DNA of 64,000 nt from assembly GCF_002127225.1 (NCBI RefSeq), contig NZ_NFUR01000003.1:62001-126000 (forward strand), read 5' to 3'. Every line of letters starts with the position of its first letter. Position 1 is the first letter of the stretch. The position numbers were made by a program, and so were the translations under genes. Shown here in pieces: positions 41,436 through 50,360 of the stretch. The notes under the pieces are model-generated. The model saw only the letters and a program-made list of their open reading frames with translations, ran no database searches and had not been told where the DNA came from. Source of the DNA: Sphingomonas sp. IBVSS2 (GTDB taxonomy: Bacteria; Pseudomonadota; Alphaproteobacteria; Sphingomonadales; Sphingomonadaceae).

Positions 41436-42167
41436 CTAGGTCCGCTGCTCGCCGCCGGCATAATAGGTCGGCACATGGCCGCGGATCCAGGCATTCTCGC
41501 GGAACCATTTGGTGACGATATATTTCGTCCCCTCGAGCACGCGCATGCCTTCGTGCAGCGTGTCGTAGTTCGGCGTGCCGTCCTCCATCATGTTGTTCCA
41601 GATCAGCATCAGCCCCTTTCTGGGCTTGAACCGCACGCCGGCGCGCGGGAACCAGGTCGCGCCGCCTTCCTCGACTTCGTTGAGATAGATCATCGCGGTC
41701 CAGGTGCGCTGGCCGCCATATTCGACCATCTTGTCCCAATATTCCGCGCCCTCGTGGAAATAGTCGCAATGCGCGCGGAACTGCTGGCCGGGGGTGTAGC
41801 GCTGGCCCTGCATCGTCTCGGCATTCGCCGGCGGCAGGCCGAGCACATCGGCGATGCGGTCGTCGATCGGCCAGATTTCCTCGGACCAGCGGTCGAGATC
41901 GGTCGAGCTGCTGGTGCGGAACTCGGGATCCTCGTGCATCGCCAGCAGCGTGGAGGGGCGTGCCGCCGCCTCGATCAGCGCGACGAGCATGTCGCATTCG
42001 GTTTCGCTCAGGAAATCGGGATAGGTGAACATCTGCGCATTTTCCACCTTGGCGCGCCGGATGTACGGGTTGTTCTCCAGCTTCGCCACCACCTCGCGGC
42101 CGATGCGCGCGCGATTGGGGGAGGGCGTTCCCGATACTCTGCCGATATTCTTGCTCACAACGGCCAA
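41436..42167 (-). CDS. Prolyl-4-hydroxylase-like 2OG-Fe(II) oxygenase, first of tandem pair
   Basis: The 243-residue protein has the double-stranded beta-helix iron site: HCDYFHEG (His133, Asp135) and LHEGM (His205), with Lys215 in TKYIVTKWFREN as the 2-oxoglutarate anchor. It matches the alpha subunit of prolyl 4-hydroxylase (P4Hc) domain: RTSSSTDLDR, GQRYTPGQQFRAHCDYF, TAMIYLNEVEEGGATWFPRA. The target is unknown. It is followed by a very similar gene on the same strand, so the pair arose by duplication. Confidence 0.9.
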   Translation of the reverse strand: MAVVSKNIGRVSGTPSPNRARIGREVVAKLENNPYIRRAKVENAQMFTYPDFLSETECDMLVALIEAAARPSTLLAMHEDPEFRTSSSTDLDRWSEEIWPIDDRIADVLGLPPANAETMQGQRYTPGQQFRAHCDYFHEGAEYWDKMVEYGGQRTWTAMIYLNEVEEGGATWFPRAGVRFKPRKGLMLIWNNMMEDGTPNYDTLHEGMRVLEGTKYIVTKWFRENAWIRGHVPTYYAGGEQRT

Positions 42168-42189
42168 TTTGCGCCTGCGGGGCTCGCGG

Positions 42190-42873
42190 TCAATAGGTTC
42201 GGGCGCCGGTGGGCATCCAGGGGCGTTCGCGGAACCATTTGGTGATGATGTACTTGGTGCCGCCGAGCACCGGCCGCGCCTCGTGCAGCGTCGCGTCGTT
42301 CGGGCTGCCGTCGGCCGCCAGGTTGTTCCAGGCGATCAGCAGGCCGCGGGTGGGCGTGAGGCGGATGCCGGCGCGGGGGAACCAGGTCTCGCCGCCTTCC
42401 TCGACGTCGTTGAGGTAGATCATCGCGGTCCAGATGCGCTGGCCGCCCTGTGCCCTCATATCCGGCCAATAGTCCACATCGTCGCGGAACCAGTCGCAAT
42501 GGGCACGGAACTGCTGGCCCATGGCATAGCGCTGCCCCTGGATGGGCTCGCCATGATCGAGGGGAATGCCCAGCAGGTCGGCGAGGCGCGCGTCGAGCCG
42601 GCGGATCTCCGGATCCTGCCGTTCGAGATCGCAGGTATAGCTCGTGCGCAGGCCGGGCTCCTGATATTGCGCGAGCACCACGGAGGGCTTCGCATCTGCG
42701 TCGATCATCCGGATCAGCGCCTTGCACTCGGTGCGGCTGAGGAAATTGGGCAAGTGGTAGAGCTGGAGCGCATCGCGCCCGGCGCGGCGGACCAGCGGAT
42801 TTGCCTCGAGCCGGGCGGTGGCGCGGCGGCCGGTTTCGGCGCGGACGGGATCGGGGGCCATGGGGCTCGTCAT
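42190..42873 (-). CDS. Prolyl-4-hydroxylase-like 2OG-Fe(II) oxygenase, second of tandem pair
   Basis: The 227-residue protein shares the layout of its neighbour: QFRAHCDWFRDD (His125, Asp127), LHEARPV (His197) and TKYIITKWFRERPW (Lys207), plus YLNDVEEGGETWFPRAG. The N-terminal part is more different, suggesting the two act on different targets or partners. Start choice: MTSPMAPDPV has no strong ribosome-binding site, but longer readings lose all family resemblance. It ends 22 bases from the next gene's start, so the two may be one transcript. Confidence 0.88.
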   Translation of the reverse strand: MTSPMAPDPVRAETGRRATARLEANPLVRRAGRDALQLYHLPNFLSRTECKALIRMIDADAKPSVVLAQYQEPGLRTSYTCDLERQDPEIRRLDARLADLLGIPLDHGEPIQGQRYAMGQQFRAHCDWFRDDVDYWPDMRAQGGQRIWTAMIYLNDVEEGGETWFPRAGIRLTPTRGLLIAWNNLAADGSPNDATLHEARPVLGGTKYIITKWFRERPWMPTGARTY

Positions 42874-42904
42874 CGCCGCCAGCATGCGGGGGCGGGAGCC
42901 AAAA

Positions 42905-42936
42905 GCAAGAGGCCCGGTCCTGATGGGCCGGGCCTC
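42905..42936 (-). terminator. Terminator after the RcnB-like gene
   Basis: GAGGCCCGG and CCGGGCCTC form a 9-bp stem with a TCCTGATGGG loop, followed on the minus strand by TTGCTTTTGGC. Confidence 0.75.
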
Positions 42937-42962
42937 CCGTTTCTGGCAAGATGCGGGCTTGC

Positions 42963-43874
42963 TTACCAGAAGATGTCGTAGATGGTGTCGACCACCTCGC
43001 CGGTTTCGACGTCCACCAGCAGCGCATCGTTGTAGTAGCGCACCCAGCGATACGGGCCGTAGACTTCCGGCAGGCGATAATAATACGGATCGTTGATCCA
43101 ATATTGCGACGAGAACAGGATCGAGTTCAGCGTGTAACCGATCGTGAAGCGGCGATAGCCATAGCCCCAGCCCGACGGCGCATAATAGCGCGGCAGGCGG
43201 TAGATGCCGCGGTTGCTGTTGCGATAGTCGCGCCAGTCGTAGCGGCGGTCGTTGCGCCAGCCATTGTTCCAGCGGCCGCGATCGTTGCCGCGCCAGCCGC
43301 GATTATTGTCCCAGCCACGGTTGCGGTCGTTCCAGCCGCGATCGTGGTTGCGGTTCCAGTCGTTGCCGCGGCGATCGTTGTTCCAGTTGCGGTCGCGGTT
43401 CCAGTTCGGATTGCCGCGGTCCCACTGGCCGCCGCGATTGCCGTCGCGGTTCCAGTCGCGACGGTCGTTGCCGCCGCGATTGCCGTCCCAGCGCGGCTGC
43501 GGGCGATCCTGGGGCGGGGAAACCTGTCCGCCGCCGGGCTGCTGCGGGCGGTCGCCGCCACGGTTCCAGCCGCCACGGCCCCAGCCGTTGGGAGGGGTGT
43601 TGCCGCCGCCGCCGTTCCATTCGGGACGGGGCTGCGTGGGCTGTGCGGGCTGCTGCGGCTGGCCCGGGGACTGGCGCCAGCCGCCGCGGTCACCGCCGCG
43701 ATCTCCGCGATCTCCACGATCACCGCGGTCGCCGCGATCCTGGGCCGGCTGCGCGGCGCCCGCATTGCCGCCGGAACGGTCGCCGCCGCCCCAGCGATGC
43801 CCGCGGTCCTGCGCCAGTGCCGGCGGGACCAGGGCTGTTGCGGCGATGATCGCCGCGAGCAAGGTCTTCTTCAT
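42963..43874 (-). CDS. RcnB-like periplasmic protein with long Gly/Arg/Asn/Asp-rich middle
   Basis: The 303-residue protein starts MKKTLLAAIIAATALVPPALA, a signal peptide. The middle is low complexity, with DRGDRGDRGDRGGDRGG and WNRD/WNNDRRG-type repeats. The end (YGPYRWVRYYNDALLVDVET, then VVDTIYDIFW) is an RcnB domain, known for nickel/cobalt homeostasis in E. coli but widespread in sphingomonads with no proven role. No metal transporter adjoins. The repeats make the gene prone to slippage and length variation. It is divergent from nothing obvious. Confidence 0.8.
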   Translation of the reverse strand: MKKTLLAAIIAATALVPPALAQDRGHRWGGGDRSGGNAGAAQPAQDRGDRGDRGDRGDRGGDRGGWRQSPGQPQQPAQPTQPRPEWNGGGGNTPPNGWGRGGWNRGGDRPQQPGGGQVSPPQDRPQPRWDGNRGGNDRRDWNRDGNRGGQWDRGNPNWNRDRNWNNDRRGNDWNRNHDRGWNDRNRGWDNNRGWRGNDRGRWNNGWRNDRRYDWRDYRNSNRGIYRLPRYYAPSGWGYGYRRFTIGYTLNSILFSSQYWINDPYYYRLPEVYGPYRWVRYYNDALLVDVETGEVVDTIYDIFW

Positions 43875-43995
43875 CTGAATGTCTCCGCTGGGACCGGCAA
43901 CGCGCCGGGCTTTCGGGGGTATCCCTTCTTTAAGCCCCGCCAACTGACACGACTCTGAATTCGCCTGTCAGCATATTGAAAGCATCTGAAACAAT

Positions 43996-44508
43996 TCAGG
44001 GTTCCGTCTGCGATGCTGCCGGTGCGTCGTGCCCGGCCTCGGGCGCGGCGACGTCGCCACGGGCGATGCGAGCGGCGTTCTGGATCGCCTCCGTCAGCCG
44101 CGGATAGATGCCGCAGCGGCAGATATTGGGGATGGCGTCCTTGATGTCCTGCTCGCTGGGGTTCCTGTTTCCGCGCAGCAGCACCGCCGCCGCCATCACA
44201 ACGCCCGGGATGCAATAGCCGCATTGCGGAACGTTCGCCGCGATGAAGGCCTGTTGCACCGGGTGGCTGCGATCCTTGGAGAGCCCCTCGATCGTGGTGA
44301 CGAACGTGCCCTCCAGCGCGCCGATGGTTTCCTGGCAGGCGAGGCGGGCGGTGCCGTCGACATCCACCGTGCAAGCCCCGCAATCGCCGGTGCCGCAGCC
44401 ATATTTGGTGCCGGTGAGGTTCGAGGCATCGCGCAATGCCCAGAGCAGGGGCGTGCGCGGATCCATCTTGTAGGCGACCGGCTGGTTGTTGACGGTGAAG
44501 CGAGTCAT
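43996..44508 (-). CDS. [2Fe-2S] small subunit of a xanthine-dehydrogenase/IorA-type enzyme, orphan
   Basis: The 170-residue protein has both cluster motifs of the family: GTKYGCGTGDCGACTVDVDG (plant-type ferredoxin cluster) and CGYCIPGVVMAA with ICRCGIYPRLTEAI (second cluster). It matches IorA-type small subunits of isoquinoline 1-oxidoreductase and related molybdenum hydroxylases. The large molybdopterin-binding subunit usually follows, but none is seen on either side. The partner may be elsewhere, or the unit has been lost. I chose the ATG at MTRFTVNNQP from the family start. Confidence 0.88.
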   Translation of the reverse strand: MTRFTVNNQPVAYKMDPRTPLLWALRDASNLTGTKYGCGTGDCGACTVDVDGTARLACQETIGALEGTFVTTIEGLSKDRSHPVQQAFIAANVPQCGYCIPGVVMAAAVLLRGNRNPSEQDIKDAIPNICRCGIYPRLTEAIQNAARIARGDVAAPEAGHDAPAASQTEP

Positions 44509-44585
44509 GCCAGGGGTGTAGCGGGAAACGCGCCGTTTCCGAAACCGCCATTGCGCCGGGATGCCCCGGGGCCGACATCGGCGGC

Positions 44586-45386
44586 ATGACACTTCCCGCA
44601 CTCTTCATTCCGCATGGCGGCGGCCCCTGCTTCTTCATGGATCCGAATGGCGGCCCGCCCGATCCGATGTGGCGGCCGATGCAGGCCTATCTCGCCGGGC
44701 TGATCGGTTCGCTGCCTGAGCGGCCCGGGTCGATCCTGCTGGTCTCGGGGCATTGGGAGGAGGAAGTCGCCACCGTCCATGCCGGCAACGGCCAGCCCTT
44801 GCTGTTCGACTATCATGGCTTCCCCGAGCACACCTATCGCCTGCGCTGGGACGCACCGGGCTCGCCCGAGGTCGCGGCGCGGGTGAAGGCGCTGCTCGAG
44901 GGCGCCGGCTTTCCCGTCGGGGAGGAGCGCGAGCGCGGCTGGGATCATGGCGTGTTCATCCCCATGATGGTGGCGGTGCCCGGAGCGGACATCCCGCTGG
45001 TCCAGCTGTCGTTGCGAAAGGACCTCGACCCGGCCGACCATATCGCATTGGGCCGGGCGCTTGCCCCGCTGCGCGACGAGGGCGTGCTGATCGTCGGCTC
45101 GGGGATGAGCTTCCACAATCTGCGCGCCCGCGGGCCGCAGGTGACGCCGATAGCCGACGAATGGGACGACGCGCTAACCGAGGCGGTGACCGACCCCGAT
45201 CCTGCAGCGCGCGCGGCGCGGGTGACGGCCTGGTATGACCTGCCCCATGCCCGTTTCGCCCATCCACGCGAGGAGCATCTCCTGCCGCTGATGGTCGCGC
45301 TCGGCGCGGGCGGGGAGGGGCCGGCGGTGCGCGATTATCGCGACCATGTGCTGGGCTGGACGGTGAGCGGCTATCGGTTCGGGTAA
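44586..45386 (+). CDS. Class III extradiol dioxygenase, LigB/DodA family
   Basis: The 266-residue protein has the metal-binding PHGGGPCFFM near the start, SGHWEEE, and WDHGVFIPMM, which are the conserved blocks of LigB/4,5-DOPA dioxygenase-like enzymes. It would open aromatic rings beside a hydroxyl pair with Fe or Zn, or act as a YgiD-type protein with poorly known substrate. The frame continues to GWTVSGYRFG, the family's usual end. It is divergent from the orphan [2Fe-2S] gene. Confidence 0.9.
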   Translation: MTLPALFIPHGGGPCFFMDPNGGPPDPMWRPMQAYLAGLIGSLPERPGSILLVSGHWEEEVATVHAGNGQPLLFDYHGFPEHTYRLRWDAPGSPEVAARVKALLEGAGFPVGEERERGWDHGVFIPMMVAVPGADIPLVQLSLRKDLDPADHIALGRALAPLRDEGVLIVGSGMSFHNLRARGPQVTPIADEWDDALTEAVTDPDPAARAARVTAWYDLPHARFAHPREEHLLPLMVALGAGGEGPAVRDYRDHVLGWTVSGYRFG

Positions 45387-45412
45387 GCCAGGTCCGCCCT
45401 GCATATATCTCC

Positions 45413-45439
45413 GTCACCCCGGCCTTGTGCCAGGGTGAC
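45413..45439. repeat. Degenerate relative of the REP-like arm, possible terminator
   Basis: GTCACCCCGGC and GCCAGGGTGAC form an imperfect hairpin with loop CTTGT. It shares GTCA(T/C)CCCGGC with the REP-like arms but has no second arm. It lies between two convergent genes and could terminate transcription. Confidence 0.55.
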
Positions 45440-45489
45440 ATTTGGGTTGTGGAGGTGGAGAGGGCGGGGCCTTCTGCCAAAAGGCGGTG

Positions 45490-45711
45490 TCACTCGATGG
45501 AACAGGCCTTGAATGTGGCGCACGCTTCCTGTTCGCTGATTGTGTGTGCCTCTCGCTCGCCTTCTTCCCAGAAAGCGCCGCAATGCTGGCAGCGTCGAAG
45601 ATGCGCATGGACCTCGATACTTGTGCAGACGAATTCCGGTACGTCTCTTCGGCCCGACAGAGTCCCCCGCCGGCATTGCGCGCAGCCCTGAGTCGGCCAG
45701 CCTCCGGTCAC
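45490..45711 (-). CDS. Small zinc-ribbon-like protein coupled to the aldolase gene
   Basis: GTG starts a 73-residue protein inside the stop of the class II aldolase gene (GTGA overlap), which supports co-translation. It has two CxxC pairs, CAQCRRGTLS and CQHCGAFWEEGE, as in a small zinc ribbon, and ends ATFKACSIE. I know no family for it. It could be a zinc-binding partner of the aldolase or a separate unit. Confidence 0.55.
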   Translation of the reverse strand: MTGGWPTQGCAQCRRGTLSGRRDVPEFVCTSIEVHAHLRRCQHCGAFWEEGEREAHTISEQEACATFKACSIE

Positions 45712-46466
45712 TCCCGCCAGCTCTTGTCCGTCCGGTCCACCAGCCGCACCATCGCCGCGAAGTCGGCCGCGCCGGGGCCGCCGGGGACCTGGGCCATGTG
45801 GAGGTCGCGCTGATGGACGGCGACGACCTCGTCCGGAACCGTGATCGGCGCGCCCATGCTGGCGGTGGCGATCTGGATCTCGCAGGCGCGCTGGAGCGAC
45901 CAGTGCTTGATGAACGCCTCGGGCACCGTCCTGCCCATCACCAGGATGCCATGGTTGCGGAGCAGCATCACGCGCTTGTCGCCGAGATGCGCGAGCAGTC
46001 GCTCGCCTTCCTCGTCGCGCACCGTCACCCCCTCGAAATCATGATAGGCGATCTGGCCGGCGAAGTTGCAGGCATAGAAATTGGTGGGGCGCAAACCCCC
46101 TTCGACGCTGGCGACCGCCATGCCCGCCGTGGTGTGGGTATGTGCGATGCAGTGCGCATCGGGCAAATGGCGGTGGAACAGCGCGTGCTGGACGAAGCCG
46201 GCGCGGTTCACCGGATAGGGCGAGTCGTCGAGCTTGTTGCCGTCGATGTCGATCTTGACGAGGTTCGACGCCTTCACTTCGCTGAAATGCAGCCCGAACG
46301 GGTTGATGAGGAAGGCGCCTTCCTCGCCCGGCACCTTCAGCGTGATATGGTTGTAGATCATCTCGGACCAGCCGAGCATGTCGAACACGCGGTAGCAGGC
46401 GGCGAGCTGCTGGCGAGCCTCCCACTCGGCTTCGGTCATCTGCGAATTCCTGAGCGCGGTGGCCAT
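45708..46466 (-). CDS. Class II aldolase/adducin family protein
   Basis: The 252-residue protein has the zinc-binding HTHTTAGMAVASVE, then NFAGQIAYHDFEG and LLRNHGILVMGRTVPEAF with the third zinc-ligand His, typical of fuculose-1-phosphate aldolase-like proteins. The N-terminal WSEMIYNHITLKVPGEEGAF and LINPFGLHFSEVKASNLVKI match class II aldolase family members with no sugar activity proven. GGAGAG precedes the ATG. Divergent from the carboxymuconolactone decarboxylase-like gene. Confidence 0.9.
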   Translation of the reverse strand: MATALRNSQMTEAEWEARQQLAACYRVFDMLGWSEMIYNHITLKVPGEEGAFLINPFGLHFSEVKASNLVKIDIDGNKLDDSPYPVNRAGFVQHALFHRHLPDAHCIAHTHTTAGMAVASVEGGLRPTNFYACNFAGQIAYHDFEGVTVRDEEGERLLAHLGDKRVMLLRNHGILVMGRTVPEAFIKHWSLQRACEIQIATASMGAPITVPDEVVAVHQRDLHMAQVPGGPGAADFAAMVRLVDRTDKSWRE

Positions 46467-46580
46467 GGCGTCTCTCCTCGACTCTCTTTTTCGTGGATCG
46501 GGTATGCCACGCGCGAACGGGGCTGTCGAACTGTCACGCGGATGCGCTATGCTGCGCCGCACCCGAGCCGGAGAAAGCCG

Positions 46581-47147
46581 ATGCGCCTGCCCCTGATCCC
46601 GCCCGCCGAGCTCAGCCCGGAACAGAAGCCGCTCTACGACGAAATGCGCAAGGGCATTGCGAGCAACTTCAACGCCTTCAAGGTCGAGCGCGAGGACGGG
46701 GCGTTGATGGGGCCGTGGAATCCTTGGCTGCACGAGCCGCGCATCGGCAGGGCGATTTGGGACCTGACCCTGGCGATGACCGCTGAGGCGAGCCTGCCCG
46801 ACAATATCCGCCAGGTGGTGATCCTGGTGGTCGGTGCGCGCTTCGACGCGGCGTACGAGATCTATGCGCACATCGCCGTCGCCGAGAAGGAAGGCATGTC
46901 GCCCGAGCGGCTCGCCACGCTGACGGCGGATCTCAAGCCCGTCGACCTGTCGCCCGAGGAAAGCGTTGCCTTCGACCTGGCCTATGTGCTGGTGCGCGGC
47001 GGCACCCTGCCTGAGCCGGTCTACCGGTTGGCGGTCGATACGTTCGGGCAGCACGGGACCAACGAGATGATCTACCTGGTTGGGCTCTATGCGCTGGTCT
47101 CGACCACGCTCAACGGGTTCAACGTGCCGGTGCCCGAGCGGGAATAA
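46581..47147 (+). CDS. Carboxymuconolactone decarboxylase-like protein without AhpD cysteines
   Basis: The 188-residue helical protein has the CMD core: RQVVILVVGARFDAAYEIYA, HIAVAEKEGMSPERLATLTA, YRLAVDTFGQHGTNEMIYLV. It contains no cysteine at all, so AhpD-type peroxidase activity with CxxC is excluded; a decarboxylase or other fold use is likely. The start MRLPLIPPAELSPEQKPLYD follows GGAGAAA. It could share a role with the divergent aldolase in aromatic or sugar-acid catabolism, but no other pathway gene is here. Confidence 0.85.
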   Translation: MRLPLIPPAELSPEQKPLYDEMRKGIASNFNAFKVEREDGALMGPWNPWLHEPRIGRAIWDLTLAMTAEASLPDNIRQVVILVVGARFDAAYEIYAHIAVAEKEGMSPERLATLTADLKPVDLSPEESVAFDLAYVLVRGGTLPEPVYRLAVDTFGQHGTNEMIYLVGLYALVSTTLNGFNVPVPERE

Positions 47148-47172
47148 CTGCTCCTTGCCGCCGGTTGACGGG

Positions 47173-48573
47173 TCAGCGAAAACCGTAGGGCACCACCGAA
47201 CGCCGATCCGGATCGATCGCGATCGCCGAGGCGGCGGGGGGGAAGGCGCGCTGGTCGCAGTCCCCGCGCGGGCAGATTCGGCAGCTGGTGCCGATCGGCG
47301 TGGCCGCGCCGCCGGGTCTGAGATCGTCGGCATAGACGAAGTCCGCCGCGTGCAGCTCCTCGCAACCCAGCGCCACGGCATAGCGGCGCGGGGGGCGGGC
47401 ATAGCTGCCGGAGGGCTTCACCAGGCCCTTGGCCATCGAGACGTAGCGCGTGCCGTCGGGCATCTCGGCATGCTGGACGAGGATGCGGTCCGGAATCGCT
47501 ACCGCCTCGTGCACCACCCAGAGCGGGCAGGCGCCGCCGAGTGCCGCGAACTGGAGGCGGGTAGCGGAGTGGCGCTTGGTGACGTTGCCGGCCATGTCGA
47601 CCCGGCAGAAGAAGAAGGGCAGCCCCTGTGCGCCCGGGCGCTGGAGCGTCGAGAGCCGGTGGCAGGCCTGTTCGAAGCTTGCGCCGAAGCGCTGGCGCAG
47701 GCGATCGATATCGTGGCGGACCTCGCGCGCGGTGTCCCTGAATGCGCCGTACGGCATCAGCAGCGCTCCTGCAGCATAGTTGGCGAGGCCGATGCTCAGC
47801 AGCTCGCGCGAAGCCGGGGAGGCGAGGCGGGAATCCTCCACCACCTGCCGCATCTCGTTCTCGAACTCATAGCGGACCAGCCGGTGGGCGAGCAGGAAGG
47901 CTCGGCTTTCCGGCGGGAGCGCGCTGTTGACCGCAAGGCGGCGTGCCCGGGGGTCGAAACGGCTCAGCTCGCTGCCGTCGCCATCCTCCGCCACGGCCTG
48001 CACGCCGTGCCAGCGCAGGCGATCCTCGAGGCCCCGGGTCGGGCGGTGGGGATCGAGATCGGCGGCGAGCGCCTCTGCCGACCGGTCGATCGCATCGATA
48101 TAGTTGCCCTCGGCCTGGAACCAGTCGCGGACCTCTTCCCAGGGGAGCGGGGCGGCATCGGTCGAGCCGCTGTCATAGCGGTCGTCGAGCACGCGAAGCT
48201 GCTCCTGGCTGCGCCGCCAGGCTTCGTGCAGCGCGACCATGCGTTTCGCGAGCAGGGGCTGCTGTTCGATGCCGCGGCGCACATCGGCCTCGCCCATTCG
48301 CTCCGCCGGGACGCCGGCATCGGTGGCGGCATCGATCGTGCGGAGCAGCGAAGCGCTCTCGTCGATATCGCCGAACGCCTCGAGCGGGAATTCCCGGCTG
48401 AGCGCGACCAGGACGATGTCGGTGATCGGGCGGTCGTTATTCTCGATCTGCGAGAGATAGGAGACGGAGATGCCGAGCCGCGCTGCCATCGTCGCCTGGC
48501 TCAGCCCCGTGCGCCGACGCAGCTCGCGCAGGCGGAATCCCTCGAACAGGCGGCGGCGGGGAGCGTTGCTCAC
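47173..48573 (-). CDS. XRE-family regulator of propionyl-CoA genes, PccR/ScfR-like
   Basis: GTG starts a 466-residue protein with an N-terminal helix-turn-helix ([20 protein letters not shown]) and a long C-terminal region of the short-chain fatty-acyl regulator family (ScfR, with an ImmA-like middle), ending [15 protein letters not shown]. In Rhodobacter sphaeroides, PccR of this family controls propionyl-CoA carboxylase and mutase genes. Its position, divergent from pccB, strongly suggests the same role here. GGAGGGGAAG precedes the GTG. Confidence 0.88.
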   Translation of the reverse strand: MSNAPRRRLFEGFRLRELRRRTGLSQATMAARLGISVSYLSQIENNDRPITDIVLVALSREFPLEAFGDIDESASLLRTIDAATDAGVPAERMGEADVRRGIEQQPLLAKRMVALHEAWRRSQEQLRVLDDRYDSGSTDAAPLPWEEVRDWFQAEGNYIDAIDRSAEALAADLDPHRPTRGLEDRLRWHGVQAVAEDGDGSELSRFDPRARRLAVNSALPPESRAFLLAHRLVRYEFENEMRQVVEDSRLASPASRELLSIGLANYAAGALLMPYGAFRDTAREVRHDIDRLRQRFGASFEQACHRLSTLQRPGAQGLPFFFCRVDMAGNVTKRHSATRLQFAALGGACPLWVVHEAVAIPDRILVQHAEMPDGTRYVSMAKGLVKPSGSYARPPRRYAVALGCEELHAADFVYADDLRPGGAATPIGTSCRICPRGDCDQRAFPPAASAIAIDPDRRSVVPYGFR

Positions 48574-48644
48574 TTGCTTCCCCTCCCTTCCAGGAGGGGG
48601 GCATCGAAGGCGAGGCGGCTTGGTCGGCCCATGTCCGCAGTATA

Positions 48645-48688
48645 TATGCAAACCAGCTGCCCGCAACTTCGCAACATTGCATTTGCGG
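48645..48688. promoter_or_regulatory. Candidate operator of the PccR-like regulator
   Basis: The gap between the regulator and pccB holds TATGCAAA (48645-48652) and, 16 bases on, TTCGCAAC-ATTGCATTTGCGG (48668-48688). These resemble half-sites of the TTTGCAAA-type motif described for PccR. The match is partial. Confidence 0.4.
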
Positions 48689-48737
48689 TCGCCGCATGTC
48701 CGGATGCAGAAGCCGCCGCTATCCAATGGGGAACCGC

Positions 48738-50264
48738 ATGTCGTCGACGATCGAGGAACTGGAACGCCGCCGCGCCGCCGCCCGCCTGGGCGGAGGGCAG
48801 AAGCGGATCGACGCGCAGCACGCCAAGGGCAAGCTCACCGCGCGCGAGCGGATCGAAGTGCTGCTCGACCAGGGCTCGTTCGAAGAGCTCGACATGTATG
48901 TCGAGCATAATTGCGTCGACTTCGGCATGCAGGACCAGATCGTCCCCGGTGACGGCGTCGTCACCGGATCGGGTACGGTCAACGGCCGCCTCGTCTTCGT
49001 GTTCAGCCAGGACTTCACCGTGTTCGGCGGCTCGCTCAGCGAGCGCCATGCCCAGAAGATCTGCAAGATCATGGACATGGCGATGAAAGTCGGCGCCCCC
49101 GTGATCGGGCTGAACGACAGCGGCGGCGCGCGCATCCAGGAGGGTGTCGCCTCGCTCGGCGGCTATGCCGAGGTGTTCCAGCGCAACGTGCTGGCATCGG
49201 GCGTGGTGCCGCAGCTCTCGCTGATCATGGGCCCGTGCGCAGGCGGCGCGGTCTATTCCCCCGCGATGACCGACTTCATCTTCATGGTGAAGGACTCGTC
49301 GTACATGTTCGTCACCGGCCCGGATGTAGTGAAGACCGTTACCAACGAGATCGTCACGCAGGAGGAACTGGGTGGTGCGGTGACGCATACCACGAAGTCG
49401 GGGGTCGCTGATGTGGCCTTCGACAACGATATCGAGGCGCTGCTAGCGGCCCGCGACTTCGTGGACTTCCTTCCCGCCTCGAACCGCGAGGAAGTGCCCG
49501 AGCGGCCGTGCGACGATCCCTGGGATCGCATGGAGCCGAGCCTCGACACCCTGATCCCGCCGAGCGCGAACCAGCCGTACGACATGCACGAGCTGATCCG
49601 GAAGACGCTCGACGAGGGCGAGTTCTTCGAGCTGCAGCCGAGCCATGCCGGCAACATCCTGATCGGCTTCGGCCGGATCGAGGGGCGCACGGTGGGCGTG
49701 GTGGCGAACCAGCCGATGGTGCTGGCGGGGTGCCTGGACATCAACTCGTCGAAGAAGGGCGCGCGCTTCGTGCGCTTCTGCGATGCGTTCGAGATCCCGA
49801 TCGTGACCTTTGTCGACGTGCCGGGCTTCCTGCCGGGCGTCGGCCAGGAGCATTCGGGGATCATCAAGCACGGCGCCAAGCTGCTCTTCGCCTATGCCGA
49901 GGCGACGGTGCCGAAGATCACGGTGATCACGCGCAAGGCCTATGGCGGGGCGTACGACGTGATGGCGTCGAAGCATCTGCGGGGCGACTTGAACTATGCC
50001 TGGCCGACCGCCGAGATCGCGGTGATGGGCGCAAAGGGCGCAGTGGAGATCATCTTCCGAGGCAAGACGCCCGAGGAGATCGCCGAGCGCACCGCCGAAT
50101 ATGAGGCACGTTTCGCCAATCCGTTCGTTGCGGCTTCCAAGGGGTTCGTGGACGAGGTGATCATGCCGCATTCCACGCGCCGGCGCGTGGCGCTGGGGCT
50201 GCGCAAGCTGCGGAACAAGCAGCTCGAGAACCCGTGGAAGAAGCATGACAACATTCCGCTGTGA
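48738..50264 (+). CDS. pccB: Propionyl-CoA carboxylase beta subunit (carboxyltransferase)
   Basis: PccB moves carboxyl from carboxybiotin to propionyl-CoA, giving methylmalonyl-CoA. The 508-residue protein has the acyl-CoA carboxyltransferase pattern: [20 protein letters not shown] and [20 protein letters not shown] in the N-half, then [20 protein letters not shown] and [20 protein letters not shown] in the C-half. It opens the methylmalonyl operon and is divergent from the PccR-like gene. The DNA is followed by the palindromic repeat. A general acyl-CoA carboxylase is the alternative; the mutase and epimerase next door favour propionyl-CoA. Confidence 0.96.
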   Translation: MSSTIEELERRRAAARLGGGQKRIDAQHAKGKLTARERIEVLLDQGSFEELDMYVEHNCVDFGMQDQIVPGDGVVTGSGTVNGRLVFVFSQDFTVFGGSLSERHAQKICKIMDMAMKVGAPVIGLNDSGGARIQEGVASLGGYAEVFQRNVLASGVVPQLSLIMGPCAGGAVYSPAMTDFIFMVKDSSYMFVTGPDVVKTVTNEIVTQEELGGAVTHTTKSGVADVAFDNDIEALLAARDFVDFLPASNREEVPERPCDDPWDRMEPSLDTLIPPSANQPYDMHELIRKTLDEGEFFELQPSHAGNILIGFGRIEGRTVGVVANQPMVLAGCLDINSSKKGARFVRFCDAFEIPIVTFVDVPGFLPGVGQEHSGIIKHGAKLLFAYAEATVPKITVITRKAYGGAYDVMASKHLRGDLNYAWPTAEIAVMGAKGAVEIIFRGKTPEEIAERTAEYEARFANPFVAASKGFVDEVIMPHSTRRRVALGLRKLRNKQLENPWKKHDNIPL

Positions 50265-50271
50265 ACCTTTC

Positions 50272-50352
50272 CGTCATCCCGGCGAAAGCCGGGATCTCGG
50301 ACAGCTGGCGAGCGGTATGTGGCACGAGATCCCGGCTTTCGCCGGGATGACG
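50272..50352. repeat. REP-like palindromic element, copy 3
   Basis: This copy has the perfect 27-base inverted arms of copy 2 and its own 27-base spacer. It fills the gap between pccB and the epimerase gene and ends at the epimerase's GGAGG ribosome-binding site. Confidence 0.93.
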
Positions 50353-50360
50353 GAGGTACA

